From assembly GCA_049724395.1 (NCBI GenBank), contig JAUGWO010000270.1:1-52508 (forward strand): 52,508 nt of DNA, given 5' to 3'. Position 1 is the stretch's first letter, and each line of letters opens with the position of its first letter. Positions 1 to 11,129 of this stretch are shown in pieces. Origin of the DNA: Spongospora subterranea f. sp. subterranea. Taxonomy: Eukaryota > Endomyxa: Phytomyxea > Phytomyxea > Plasmodiophorida. Both the position numbers and the translations under genes were made by a program. The notes beneath the pieces are model-generated. The model had not been told where the DNA came from. It searched no databases and was given only the letters and a program-made list of their open reading frames with translations.

Positions 1-498
1 GTTAAATAAAAGCCAGGACATAACGATGATGACAATACGCCTTGGTCCGCCCAGTGAACGCGCGAACGTCGCCGACGTCACGGACGTCAAGCCGATGTTT
101 GCGAAAAGCATAATAGGGGCAGATATCTACATTCCCGCCAACAACCATAGCATTTTCGGCATGAAACCTGCGGCAGATATTGTGGCAAGATTGGTCGAGA
201 GCGAATGGAATTCCTCAGTGAAGAAGGCTATGGGTAAGAGCATGACAGTGGCCAGGAACGACTGGCAACAATTGATCTGACAGACGAATTGCAAATCGCC
301 TTTGCTCTGATCGGCCGCAAACAGCTTCTGGGTGGCAACCGAGAGAAGGGATACAAACACGGAACCGGTTATAGCGGCAAATATACCCCAGACCTTGTTG
401 CCCGACAAATCCAGCAGCTCGCGACGCTTTTCAGGATCCGTTGTGTCGGTTATGGTCATGAGGACTACGGCAACGGACATCAGCCCCACGGCAGTGTC
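1..498 (-). CDS. SLC35-like nucleotide-sugar/triose-phosphate-type transporter, C-terminal exon (partial)
   Basis: The minus strand encodes a hydrophobic multi-span segment that reads into the window edge. It has a charged loop (DPEKRRELLD), a membrane span, the loop ATQKLFAADQSK, two more spans, and near position 30 the segment RRIVIIVMSWLLF. That last segment matches the 'K-R-V-V-V-I-V-x-S-W-L-x-F' signature of the SLC35/TPT drug-metabolite-transporter superfamily. These proteins exchange nucleotide sugars or related anions across Golgi, ER or plastid membranes; the substrate cannot be told here. The exon probably starts at an acceptor (TTCAG) near 499, and upstream exons were not found. 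The oddity is one in-frame TAG at 127-129, between two stretches that align well to the family. It may be a pseudogene mutation, a sequencing error or a small unrecognised intron. Family call fairly sure; gene integrity uncertain. Confidence 0.6.
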
Positions 499-501
499 TG
501 A

Positions 502-2850
502 ACGTCATGAATCCGTCAGACTGAAAAATCGTGGGTTGTGTAAGAACAACACTCTCAGGGCGAAACCCCCCAAAAAAAACGGTATTGGATGACGCTTCTA
601 TTGGTTGCTATGACGTATTAAAACGTTGACCGAAATGTGGCTGAAAAGACTAGAATTTGACAACAGGCAAACGGTAGGGCAATGGTTGAAAAGGTTGCGG
701 ATAATTTTTGACGTGATAAATCCTTACATTGCCAGATATTGAACTGTTTGCGGGTCATCACTTTACTGAGGATCACTACAAAGATCAAACTGCTGCCGCG
801 AAGACTGATAACGACAAATTTAAAGGAATTTCTTGATGAACCACAGACGTTACTCACATGGCGTATTGGGCGGCGGGCAGAATATTCAACGCAAATGAGC
901 CTGGATTGCTTGATCAGAGCGCAGAAAATGGGGATGATGCACATCGTTTACCGAATAGGATGTCGGCTGCGTTGAAAAAAGCAAGGACGGCGTACGAGCG
1001 CCAACGTGCCCAAGAAGGAACCTCAATTTTCCCACGCGCAATGATGAGCCAAATGACGAACCCGAATGGGAACGAACCAGACGTGATAATTGAATGCAGC
1101 CAAGGAAGTTCCAGGCCTTTGATCCCCAGGTCTTTCTTGAACGGCTGAGCGCAAAGAGTGTGACTTGACTGCAAAAGGGCATTTCAACAACTTGATGCTT
1201 TCGCGAAGGGATTAGACAATACCGCAGATGCAATAATTGATAACGAAAGAACGAAGATGGAGACAATCTTCAGAAGCCGCCGACGGATATGGGCTTCATT
1301 TGCCTGGCTGTCGTCGGTCAACGTCTTAGCAGAAAATTCGATTGCTGTACAGGGTTCAAAAGCGCCTGGATTAGGCGTGCTATCAGTCATGCTGGACGCT
1401 GTAGGTTTTAATATTAAAGTAAACTTGTATCGACACACGGAAATAAACTTGTGTGGTTGGATTCGATGGCCGACGCGGCCAGCATCAGGTGGACGACGTA
1501 GTGTCCGTCACGGACTGCGCAGATTTCACTGAGACCTTTCTGACCCCACTGTATTAGGGTCCGGCTCGGCGGCTCTGACGCGTTTACTGTACTGTAATAG
1601 ACCTGTCCGGGTTTGGTTCGCCACTGCTTCATGAGTCATGGCCACAACCAAGGTATTTATAATCAATAAACCAATCGCTCGATTCTTGCCTCTAGGACTA
1701 TCGTACTCGGGCGGTTTTCGATTTCGATCTGGCTCAGAGACACTTAGTACGCAAAGGTCCGGGCAGCTGTCAATAGAGTTGCACATGCAGCATGATCGGC
1801 ATCACAAGTTCGAGTTATTATCCCGCCGTCCCAAGGCTTAATCAGCTCCGACTAACATGGATAGATAGACTGTGGATCTGTCAAGACATACAAGTGTCAA
1901 CAATTTTTTAGTGATAACGCCGACTTTAAACTGCAACATTATGGTATCAGTAAATCAGGAGTGATTTCTGTCGCGATGCGCTGCCAGAAATTGAGTGATG
2001 ATCTCTTTCGCCCAAACTCCTATTTCAGTAGGCCTTTCCGACAGATCCGCCGAGAAACCAGATACGGAGGTACATTGCTCCCAAATTCGCTTGCAACACC
2101 GACAAGAGTCATCAAATGATCCGAATTAATTGCAACCTACCGTTTTGAGGGGGTCCCACAATGGGCCTTGTGTGGATTTGAGTGATCGGCGCCGCTTTGA
2201 ATATCGAGACATGGTGAACAAACAGCGGTTTGGAGAGTTTATTTACATACAAGGGCGTGGGCGCGATGAATTACTTCTGTATATCAATTTCAAAGGATTC
2301 TCTCACGCTCAAGCTTTTGTTTCGCCATATGGCCCAGCTGGTAATTATTTGAATCCATCGAACGTTAGACAGCGTATCATTCATTGTTGTTAGCTGAGAA
2401 ATACTCAATTTAGCTTGTTGTAGGTCAACCTTGTGGATGCCGCTATCGCAAAGATCGAATCGCGTTGATATCCTAAGTCTAATACGTTGAGGTCAGGGCT
2501 GTTCGGTGGCCGATGAACATCACGGAAGGACTTTGGAGAGTATCATTTCCAGACATTCTGTTTTGCCAAGCACTATCGGCTTTGTCACCAGCGTACCCTT
2601 TCACGATTTTTGGTGGCCTTTTGTGCTGGTTCTTGGGTCATGAATGGTCAAATTCCCAGTTTGCCATCAAATCTTCGAGTTCCACTGCTGCCACACCTCG
2701 GTCGCACCACAGCTGCTAAGAACATTCTTTTCAATATCTCTTGCTTTTACAGGTTCTTAGTGAGATTAGAGGGAGTATTAATTTAGGCAAATTACTATAA
2801 CTGGAGAGAGGGGAGAGGGCAAAATTAGTGCGATTGATAAGACAACCGAT
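502..2850. other. Intergenic, no gene recognised
   Basis: About 2.3 kb with only short open frames on both strands and no family motif. It probably contains the missing 5' exons or promoter of the transporter to its left and very old repeat debris. I see no RNA gene. Confidence 0.4.
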
Positions 2851-2854
2851 CAGC

Positions 2855-3432
2855 AATACTTCAAGTACTTTGTCGATAATGTCCTGTGAAGATAATTCAC
2901 GACCACATGCCTTTAAATCTTTCGATGCGGTGACGACCTTTCCAACGTCTGATGATATTGCTTCAGGGCCCTTTTTCAGTGACCAAAACAAACGCCAGGC
3001 TTGGATCAAGCTGTTGCGACCATTACGTTCATATTATCACGAGCTCCAGAAAAACAGCGCGCGCTGTTGGTAGATCAATAACAGAACGGAGAATGTCATC
3101 AGAAAGACATAGGCACATTATGCTCTTGGCACGTTTCGCCAGTTAATCATTTTGCGAGTCTTGCAAGCGATCGATGATGCTGTTGCCAGTGTCAGTGTCG
3201 CGGGAAATATCTTCCAGAACAAATTGGTCTAAACCTCGGCAATCGAGAGTCATGAGAAGCTTAGCTTTCCAAAGTTGAAACGAAGCACGCTCGCCATTGA
3301 AAATCGGGACCCGGCAGTTGTTCTTGACTTAAGTCGCTCATCGGAGAAGGATTCAAATGATAAAGGAAATATACACCGTGTGTAGGAGATAGAGAAAATG
3401 CACACAAAGTGTATGTAGAAAGATACACTTAG
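2855..3432 (-). mobile_element. Inverted 5' fragment of a Ty1/copia retrotransposon
   Basis: This stretch is the reverse complement of roughly 3433-4050, with scattered differences. It contains the leader and the first part of the gag (UBN2-type) region of the neighbouring copia element, pointing the other way. The two copies lie head to head and meet in a hairpin-like centre near 3410-3456. Outside about 2855 the similarity stops. It is a broken fossil fragment. The small divergence between the arms shows the duplication is not brand new. Confidence 0.8.
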
Positions 3433-3505
3433 AAGTGTATCTTTCTACATACACTTAGCTGTATCTTTCTACATACACTTAGCTGTATCTTTCTACATAC
3501 ACTTT
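3410..3505. repeat. Palindromic centre plus three tandem 24-bp repeats
   Basis: The junction of the two copia arms is a near-perfect palindrome built on GTGTATGTAGAAAGATACAC and its complement (about 3410-3456). It is followed by two more tandem copies of a unit of about 24 bp (AGCTGTATCTTTCTACATAC...) at 3457-3480 and 3481-3505. The repeats sit just upstream of the gag start, where a leader or LTR edge is expected. I could not delimit an LTR. Confidence 0.8.
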
Positions 3506-6500
3506 GTGTGCATTTTCTCTATCTCCTACACACGGTGTATATTTCCTTTATCATTTGAATCCTTCTCCGATGAGCGACTTAAGTCAAGAACAACTGCGGG
3601 TCCCGATTTTCAATGGCGAGCGTGCTTCGTTTCAACTTTGGAAAGCTAAGCTTCTCATGACTCTCGATTGCCGAGGTTTAGACCAATTTGTTCTGGAAGA
3701 TATTTCCCGCGACACTGACACTGGCAACAGCATCATCGATCGCTTGCAAGACTCGCAAAATGATTAACTGGCGAAACGTGCCAAGAGCATAATGTGCCTA
3801 TGTCTTTCTGATGACATTCTCCGTTCTGTTATTGATCTACCAACAGCGCGCGCTGTTTTTCTGGAGCTCTGCGCACAATATGAACGTAATGGTCGCGGCA
3901 GTCGGATCCAAGCCTGGCGTTTGTTTTGGTCACTGAAAAAGGGCCCTGAAGCAATATCATCATACGTTGCAAAGGTCGTCACCGCATCGAAAGATTTAAA
4001 GGCATGTGGTCGTGAATTATCTTCACAGGACATTATCGACAAAGTACTTGAAGGATTGCCGCCTGATTTTGATTCCATCATTGCCACCCTTGATGCGACG
4101 GAAGATGCAAGTTCTCAGCAGACCATGACAATTGCTAAAGTGACCGGACTGCTTCAAACTCGGGAATCACAAATACGCTCAACCAAGACTGAGTTTGCTT
4201 CGTTTTCTCATCAGCGTAAACCCAGGTGCAAAGTTCACCCGCATTTAAGTCACTCTGATGCACAATGTTTTATGGAACATCCCGAGCTTCGCAAGTTGAA
4301 TAAACAACATTCACCTTTACATTACTCATCCGGATCTGATGCAAACGTCTGGCACGTCGACACCGCCTGCTCGAGTCACATGACTAACAATAGACACTTG
4401 CTTTTTGATTTTGAACCTACCGATGGGAAGGTAGAACTAGCTGATAACACAACAATCCCTGTTCAAGGTGTTGGAGTCGCGAATATACAATTCTCAGGTT
4501 CTGGTCATGTCAAAAGCAAGGTTCTTTACGTCCCAGACTTGGAAAAGAGCCTATTTTCCTGATTACCAGCAATCGGATGATAATATACAAAGAAAGACAG
4601 TTCTGTTTTCCAACTGGCAAGATTCTAGCAGAAATCCCAAAAGATGCTGACAACATGTACAAGATTTTTCACCGCTTAGATCCCATTCACGAGACATCCT
4701 CTACACCTGCCAGAGCTTTCTTTGCACGTCGAAAGAATAAGGCATCTTTACAAGTTTGGCATGCACGTCTAGGACACACAAATATGGAGGACGTGTTGAA
4801 GCTTATCAAGAAAGATGCCCTCGGGATGACATTATCTACAGAAGATCAGCCTTCCTTCTGTGAACCCTGTGTTTTAGGAAAAATGACGAGACGCCCATTC
4901 ACCGCCAGTCCAACAATTTCCAAAGCACCAGGGGACCTCTTTGTCAGTGATCTGAATGGCCCAATCAAATCTGCATCTTATGGCGGATTCGAATACTTTG
5001 TGACTTACATAGACCATTGCACTAGATATTGTTTTGTAATACCATTGAAGAAGAAATCTGACCAGTTCCAAACATTGAAAGACTTTGTCTCACTATTCTC
5101 GTCCCAATTCAACTGCAAGATAAAACAACTTCAAACAGACAATGGTGGCGAGTATCTATCTCATGAATCAGGCGCATGGCTTATTTCACAAGGAATTCAC
5201 CATCGAACATCAGTTGCTGGCGACTCTGAGTCCAACGGCCTTGCTGAACGGCTGAACCGGACTCTGACTGACATAGCAATGAGTCTCCATGCTCATGCTC
5301 GCTTATCAATTGAGTGTTTCTCTTGGGCAATTTCTACTGCCGCTCACATCTACAACCGGCGCCCACATTCATCACTCGACCATAAAATCACCCCATATGA
5401 AGCTCTTCGTCACCACAAACCAGATTTGCACTATCTGCGAACCTTCGGCTGCACCGCATATTGACGCATTCCGGACCACACACACGAAGAAAGCCGAGTT
5501 TTCGCGCACACAAAACAGTGTTTATTGGGTACGCGAATTCTCAGAAGGCATATATACTTGTCGACCCGTTGAAGTATACGAGTCGTGATGTCGAATTCGA
5601 TGAAAACAGTTTCTCTTTCGGTTTCGAACGACAATTACCCAATGCCAGTCAGAGTTCTCAGCCAACAACCAAGCAAGTAACATTCAATCTGGATCCACTT
5701 CCGGCACCTCACAGCTTTCCGAATGCCCCGATGAACTCTACCTCGCAAGATGAAGATTGTACCTCGAATAGCATTCTCATCCCCCAGAGCGCAACCTCCT
5801 CTGTTGATTCTCTAAGTTCTGGTTCTGAAGGCAGTAACGATGCAGATCTCTCCAACGCAGACCAAGTTGATCATGAGGACGATGGTTCGGCATTCCAACA
5901 GACATTACGACGTTCCTCTCGTGTCCGTGCTCCCCCAACCGAATTTTGGAAGTGCAGTGCAGCACGTGCAATTGAGTCCTCAAGATTTAGCTCTCCAGCA
6001 GAAGCCAAACCAATGCCGCGCCCTGCGTTCTCAGCTATTCAAGTTGCACATGTTCCTGTACCAGCCACGGTCACTGAAGCTTTGAAGAGCCCATATGCAG
6101 GTCATTGGTATGACGCAATTCAAGCGGAATACCAACAAATGTTAGATTTTAAAACGTGGGATTTACAAGATTTACCAGCTGGACGCAAGGCCATATCCTG
6201 CAAATGGGTCCTGACTGTGAAACCAAGTCTTTCTGGCGATGGAACTGTCAGGAAATTTAAAGCGCGCTTGGTGATTCGAGGATTTTCTCAAAGTCACGGA
6301 ATAGACTATGATGATACTTTTGCTCCAGTCGCACATCAGACTTCAATTCGACTTTTACTTGCAATCGCTGCTCAACATAATTTGCAAATCAGGCAAATCG
6401 ATATAGTCGATGCTTTCCTCAATGGCGAGATGCAGGAAGATATTTTCATGCAGCAGTTCGAATGTTTCACATCAAAAGGCCGAGAGCATCTAGGTTGCCG

Positions 6501-7690
6501 GTTAAACAAAGCATTATACGGACTAAAGCAAGCTGGAATGATTTGGAATTCGAAACTTGATCATTTCTTTACAAAGGAAGCCGGTTTGAAACTTGCTAAG
6601 GCTGACCCGTGCATTTATTTCACACGCCGTATGGGGAGTTTCCTGGCTATTGGAGTCCATGTCGATGACATTCTATTTGTTAATAATGATACAAGCCTCT
6701 GCCAAGAAATTATCAGTCTATTGTCGTCAAGATTCGAAAGTACTGACCTTGGAGTTCCGACCAGGCTGATCGGTTTACGGATTCACCGGCACGAGAAGTC
6801 TGGCACAATAACATTGGATCAAGAAGAATATGTTCAGCAACTTTTGATGAAGTTCACTATGGTTGATTGTAATCCTGCTCCAGCTCTTCAGCAACCAGGT
6901 GTCCAATTATCGTCCAAATCATCCCCCACCAATCTGGAAGACATACTAGCTATGAAGAGGATCCCTTATGGTGAACTTGTTGGCAGTCTGATCTGGTTGG
7001 CAAGCAACACTCGCCCTGATATCAGTACGGCAGTTGGATCACTCTGTAGGTTTATCAGCAACCATGGTAGACCTCATTGGGTCGCTGCACAACGCGTGCT
7101 TCGCTATTTAGCAGGAACGTCAAGATTTGGAATCACATATTGTCGTCAAGACATGAACATATGGTAAATCTAGTTGGTTACTCTGACTCTGACTGGGCAG
7201 GTGATCCTGACACCCGAAGATCAACGTCTGGTTATGTATTTGTGTTTGGCGGAGGACCTATATCATGGAAATCAAGGCTACAATCATCAGTCTCCCTGTC
7301 GTCTGTTGAAGCAGAATATATTGCAATGTGCTCTGCAGGCAGAGAAGCTTACTGGCTTCGGCAACTAATGGGAGAACTTGGATTTGCTCTTACAGATCCT
7401 ATGGTGGTGTTCGAAGACAACCGTGGATGCATTGCCATCAGTAGGAATCATAGAACAGATGCCCGCACGGATTCGAATGACTTTGTCAATACATCAGCAA
7501 CCATGTCACCTGTCGAAATTGGTTTGATATCGATGACTCGGTCTTCAATTAGTTTCCTGGTGTAGTGGTATTTGACGTAAATATGCTTCGTGCGGGCATC
7601 TGTTCTATGATTCCTACTGATGGCAATGCATCCACGGTTGTCTTCGAACACCATCATAGGATCAATTCCTTTCGTGACAAACGAGGTCAA
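3433..7690 (+). mobile_element. Ty1/copia LTR retrotransposon, broken, near full coding length
   Basis: Parts in order: gag with UBN2-type region (about 3570-4200) and a Cys/His motif of the C-x-V-H...C type near 4230; protease with the WxVDTACSSHMT active site (about 4350-4560); integrase with its HHCC region and core (about 4750-5450); reverse transcriptase of the RVT_2 class with the VHVDDILF motif (about 6080-6900); and RNase H (about 7160-7480). Order and motifs are diagnostic of Ty1/copia. The coding region has about four breaks. No LTR pair was seen, so age by LTR divergence is not available; the modest decay suggests middle age. Both ends carry inverted duplications of the element's own sequence. 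Confidence 0.9.
7397..7671. repeat. Inverted duplication of the copia RNase H end
   Basis: About 75-80 bp at 7397-7470 reappear in reverse complement at about 7588-7671. The spacer (7471-7587) reads as a continuation of the RNase H region on the minus strand, including the copia-typical tail around 'DMVADVLTK'. The 3' end of the element is therefore folded back on itself, as its 5' end is. Confidence 0.85.
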
Positions 7691-8361
7691 CCTATATAAC
7701 TTGGAAATCCAATACCTATCTAAACTTTTCGATTCATTTGGTTATGGGCCCAGGCCCAGGCTGCGACGTTCAACATTGATAAGGTATGGCGACCGCGGAA
7801 GAGGGCTATACTTCGTGAACAGCTAAAAGCTAGGGCAGCGAGATTACAAGGTCCGCCTCTGCCGCCACCACCACCGCGTTCGTCTCCGCAATCAGCTCCG
7901 CTCCACCGCCGCCACCAACACTCAGTTCTCCTCCGACTCTGCCGTCCCTTTTTCATATCTCGCTTCCTCGATTACCGAATCCTGAGAAATATGACGGAAA
8001 TAGGTCTAATTATCGATCTTTCAGTAATTAATTAGTGCAACTTGGTTCTGAAGCAATCGGGTCTGTCAACTATTCTCCGACCTGGATAAGGTTGCATTCA
8101 TAATTAGCCTGCTGAAGGGTCCTGCGTTAGAATGGGCGGCTTCATTGATGGATTCCAACAATCCTGCGCTGCATAACGTGGGACTGTTTAAAAAATATTC
8201 GCGTATTTGATGATCCTGACCCGGTTGCCACAGTGGAGCACCGATTAGGTCAGCTTTCGCAAGGATCGAGGCCTGCGAAAGTTTATGCCGCCGAACTCAA
8301 CAGGATCGCTATCGACACATCCTGAAACGAGGCTGCCGAAGTTTATTAATGCAGGAAACTT

Positions 8362-8880
8362 CTAAACAGTAAAATTAAGGATGAACTGGCACGTCGGAAG
8401 TAACTTCTCAAAGCTAGGGAGAATATTGGAAAATAACTCGTACATATAATAATAGACCTCATCTAAAACCATCATGTCGAATACTGGCCAAGTCTCCTCG
8501 TCTAGCGCTGCGACGAATGCCTAATCCACATATCACCAATTGGTCGATGTATTACAACAGTCATTGCAACAATAATCGGTGCTAGCTGTCTACAACAGAA
8601 AACAGGCCCATGATTTCCTGTTGAATAACTTCAGGTCCGATGATGGCAACGGTGATTTGATTCCAGAGATCGGGGTCCAACATCCAGAACGTTTAGCAAT
8701 CACGTTGCACAGCACATTGCAAATCAAGATTGATAACGAGGACACCCGGCCAGTATTCGACGTGGTGGTTTTAGATGAGGTCGTATTTCCGATATACGAG
8801 TTATTGTCCAATATTCTCCCTGGAGCTCGGAAGGTACTTTCGACGTGACAGTTCATCCTTAATTTTACTGCTTAACCCTT
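8362..8880. repeat. Inverted duplication within the gypsy relic (gag side)
   Basis: The stretch 8362-8490 (starting near AACAGTAAAATTAAGGATGA) recurs as reverse complement at about 8750-8880 with moderate divergence. The spacer is about 260 bp. Confidence 0.8.
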
Positions 8881-9039
8881 TCCTGCATTGATAGATCAGA
8901 GACTGCATTCCTTCCTGCTCTTTCGATAATAAGTTCGCCACGAATACAGGAGCCTCCTTGAGCAGATGTTCTAGAGGTTCCCACGAACTTAAAACGTCTT
9001 CATCCCCTCGCCATTTGACCAGCCGTTGCCAGTTACCAC

Positions 9040-9595
9040 CTTTGAGGCGGCTTTCAGAATCGCTTCGATCTCAAATCCGGCACCATCATGGCTGTTGTTA
9101 GCCTGTTTATGGAACTGGAGCCCAGTTCTCCGTTGGGTGCAATTTGGATTCCGTAACAAGAGAAAGGTCCTGATTGATAATCTTGATAAAACTGAACTCT
9201 ACACCAATGTCAAACAACTGCAGGAGGTGATGCTCACCATGCACAAGAAAGTTGAAATCAAAAGAAAATCACGAAGGGACCAATCGAATTGGCGTCAACA
9301 CAGCAGACTTCATAATTTCAGTCGAGGTCTTATGTTTTGGTTTTCCAACACGCGACATTATACGGGTTCCAAGGTTTCTGTCCAATGGACCGGCCCACAT
9401 CAAGTTGTTGAATCCAGGTCTGACCATATAGTCAGCGTAAAAAATTTGGTAACTGATTCAATAAGTGAAATTTATGCCCATCGCCTGAAGCTCTATGGTG
9501 ACTCTTTGCTGGAGATTACCCAGGAATTGTGATTGCAGGTTGCCCATGATGGTGCCAGATTTGATATCGAAGCAATTCTGGAAAGAACGACCGAG
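9040..9595. repeat. Inverted duplication flanking the gypsy integrase tail
   Basis: About 45 bp at 9046-9092 (CGCTTCGATCTCAAATCCGG region) recur inverted at about 9542-9588. They bracket the integrase C-terminal relic. Confidence 0.75.
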
Positions 9596-9640
9596 AACTG
9601 CGCACACCAAAGACCAGTGGGGCTGTGAGCGTATTGATGG

Positions 9641-9750
9641 CCAATTGTCTCACCGCCTTTCTCTTTGAACGACAAGAAATGATGCAATCTCTGGCCCATC
9701 ATCCAAAACGTCGTCCAAAGAGAAAGGCGGTGTGACAGTTGGCCATTAAT
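9641..9750. repeat. Short inverted repeat (about 35 bp arms)
   Basis: The stretch TGGCCAATTGTCTCACCGCC... at 9641-9676 is mirrored at about 9714-9749, with a loop of about 38 bp. It is the third fold-back structure in this relic. Confidence 0.8.
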
Positions 9751-10635
9751 ATGTCCACAGGACGATTTTGGTTGAAAATCGGTTCAGGTCTGAGAGTACC
9801 AGCGTCTCTCGTATACCTAAATTAGTTAATCCCTTTCCTGCTGCACCAAGAGCACTATTTCATTAATAATTGTCATTAAGAATCGCTATCTCAGTGGTCA
9901 GTGCGATCTGGTGACGCTCCCTTCTCGCTAGAGCGTCATGTGAATTTGGTGCACCGCGAATCGGCAGCCCATTGTAGTGTATACCAAGATAGTCCTATCG
10001 ATCAGAGTGAATCTTTTGGTTTATTTAAGTCTACTGATTGATGCATCCTCTTCGCCTTATGCAACGCCGGCTTGGGGACTTCGCCTAGCAGTGGCCATAT
10101 TTTTAACAGCAAACGGTGGGCCACTTTTTGATTGCGTGACGGACATTGAAAATTAGCGTTCGATTATCGATATATCAAGGACAATACTCATATAATTGAA
10201 CTGCTTGTCTCAAAACTGAAATGATCTCTGCAACATCAGGCTTGTCATCGATCTGTTGACAACTGCAACGAATTTACCGAGGGCCGCTTTGGGGTTGTCA
10301 ACGGACGATTGTCGGTACCAACTGACTTTCGTCGCTCTTTACCATCATCTTTGACTACCGGGGCCGGCGATTAATTGGAGGATTTGGTCCGAACGCCCCG
10401 GCAATGCTATTCCGGACTTTTTCAACCAGTGTCGGATAAATCATTCCAAAATCGCGCCAGTCAGTCAAAATCCAGAAAAAGAATAAATGTGGCTGGCCCG
10501 CACTGATTTGATCAATCCGATTAATCTGAACAGATAGTCCGTTGAAACAGAGTGACCCGCCCAACAATGTAGTGCATATCTATCGTCGGCTGGTCGTAGC
10601 AGGATTGAGAGGGTTGCCTGTACTGTCGCGATTGC
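9751..10635. other. Intergenic, no gene recognised
   Basis: Only short open frames without family motifs. It probably holds gypsy debris and the promoter of the gene at 10636. Confidence 0.4.
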
Positions 10636-11129
10636 ATGAGCGCGCTTCTGGGTTTAATTGTCTTTTTCGTCCTTTGTGCTGCTATCCATATTTTGTGCAT
10701 CAAATGTCTCTTCGTTGCCTGTACGAAAATAGTGAGAAAGACAGTTGCGCCCGCCTCGCCATCGCAAAGTGGTCAACAAGTTCGTAAAACATTGATCCTT
10801 TTGTTTCGTCTGCTCATTCTTCATCTTTGTAGGTAGTTCAACAACCACAATCACATGTAGTAGTTCAAGGGCATCCCTCACATCAGATGCTAAACGGTCC
10901 GTATCCCTATATGGCACATTTTGGCCATCAGCCTGTATTCCATCAGCCTGTATTCCATCAACAGCCACCTATCCAGACTCCCTATCCCAGTCTCATCAAG
11001 GATGATTTACCGGCGCCCTTTCAAACTCATTCTCCCCGTTTCATCAATCATGGTTTGTCGCCCCCCATCCAAATTCACTATCCCGGTTTCATCGAGGATG
11101 ATTCGCCTCCACCTCCTTATCAACCTTAA
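10636..11129 (+). CDS. Small single-pass membrane protein with three proline-rich repeats and a C-terminal PPPPYQ
   Basis: Two exons, 10636-10779 and 10833-11129, with a 53-bp phase-0 intron (GTTCGT...TTTGTAG), give 146 aa. Residues 3-32 are a hydrophobic span containing several cysteines (a signal anchor or N-terminal membrane segment). The rest is Pro/Gln/His-rich. It includes a tandem HQPVFHQPVFHQ and then three units of about 16 residues with the pattern Y/S-P-x-x-I-x-x-x-L/S-x-P-x-Q. The last unit ends in PPPPYQP, a PPxY motif of the kind bound by WW domains, for example of NEDD4-type ubiquitin ligases. A gene of the same architecture lies on the minus strand at 19796-20204. It resembles WBP1/VOPP1-like adaptors only in layout; the function is not known. 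Confidence 0.65.

Larger units (their letters stand above)
7735..9750 (+). mobile_element. Ty3/gypsy retrotransposon relics, heavily decayed
   Basis: Two recognisable pieces remain. At about 8100-8400 lies a gag segment with family features (LLKGPALEWA, then a stretch of the HRLGQLSQGSRPA type and KDELARR-like). At about 9150-9530 lies the region behind the integrase core of gypsy elements, with a WTGPHQVV motif and a terminal HxxRLKxYxDxxLxxTxEL pattern typical of oomycete and fungal gypsy elements. Protease, reverse transcriptase and RNase H are not recognisable. There are many breaks, three internal inverted duplications and no LTR pair. It looks clearly older than the copia element beside it. 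Confidence 0.75.

Noticed and set aside
3433-3505. CRISPR-like direct repeats
   Set aside because: Only three adjacent 24-bp units without spacers, in a eukaryotic retrotransposon leader; simple tandem repeats.
3764-4087. Minus-strand 107-aa frame
   Set aside because: Antisense of the copia gag region.
7720-7956. Minus-strand Gly/Arg-rich frame
   Set aside because: Shadow of a proline-rich low-complexity stretch on the plus strand within the gypsy relic.
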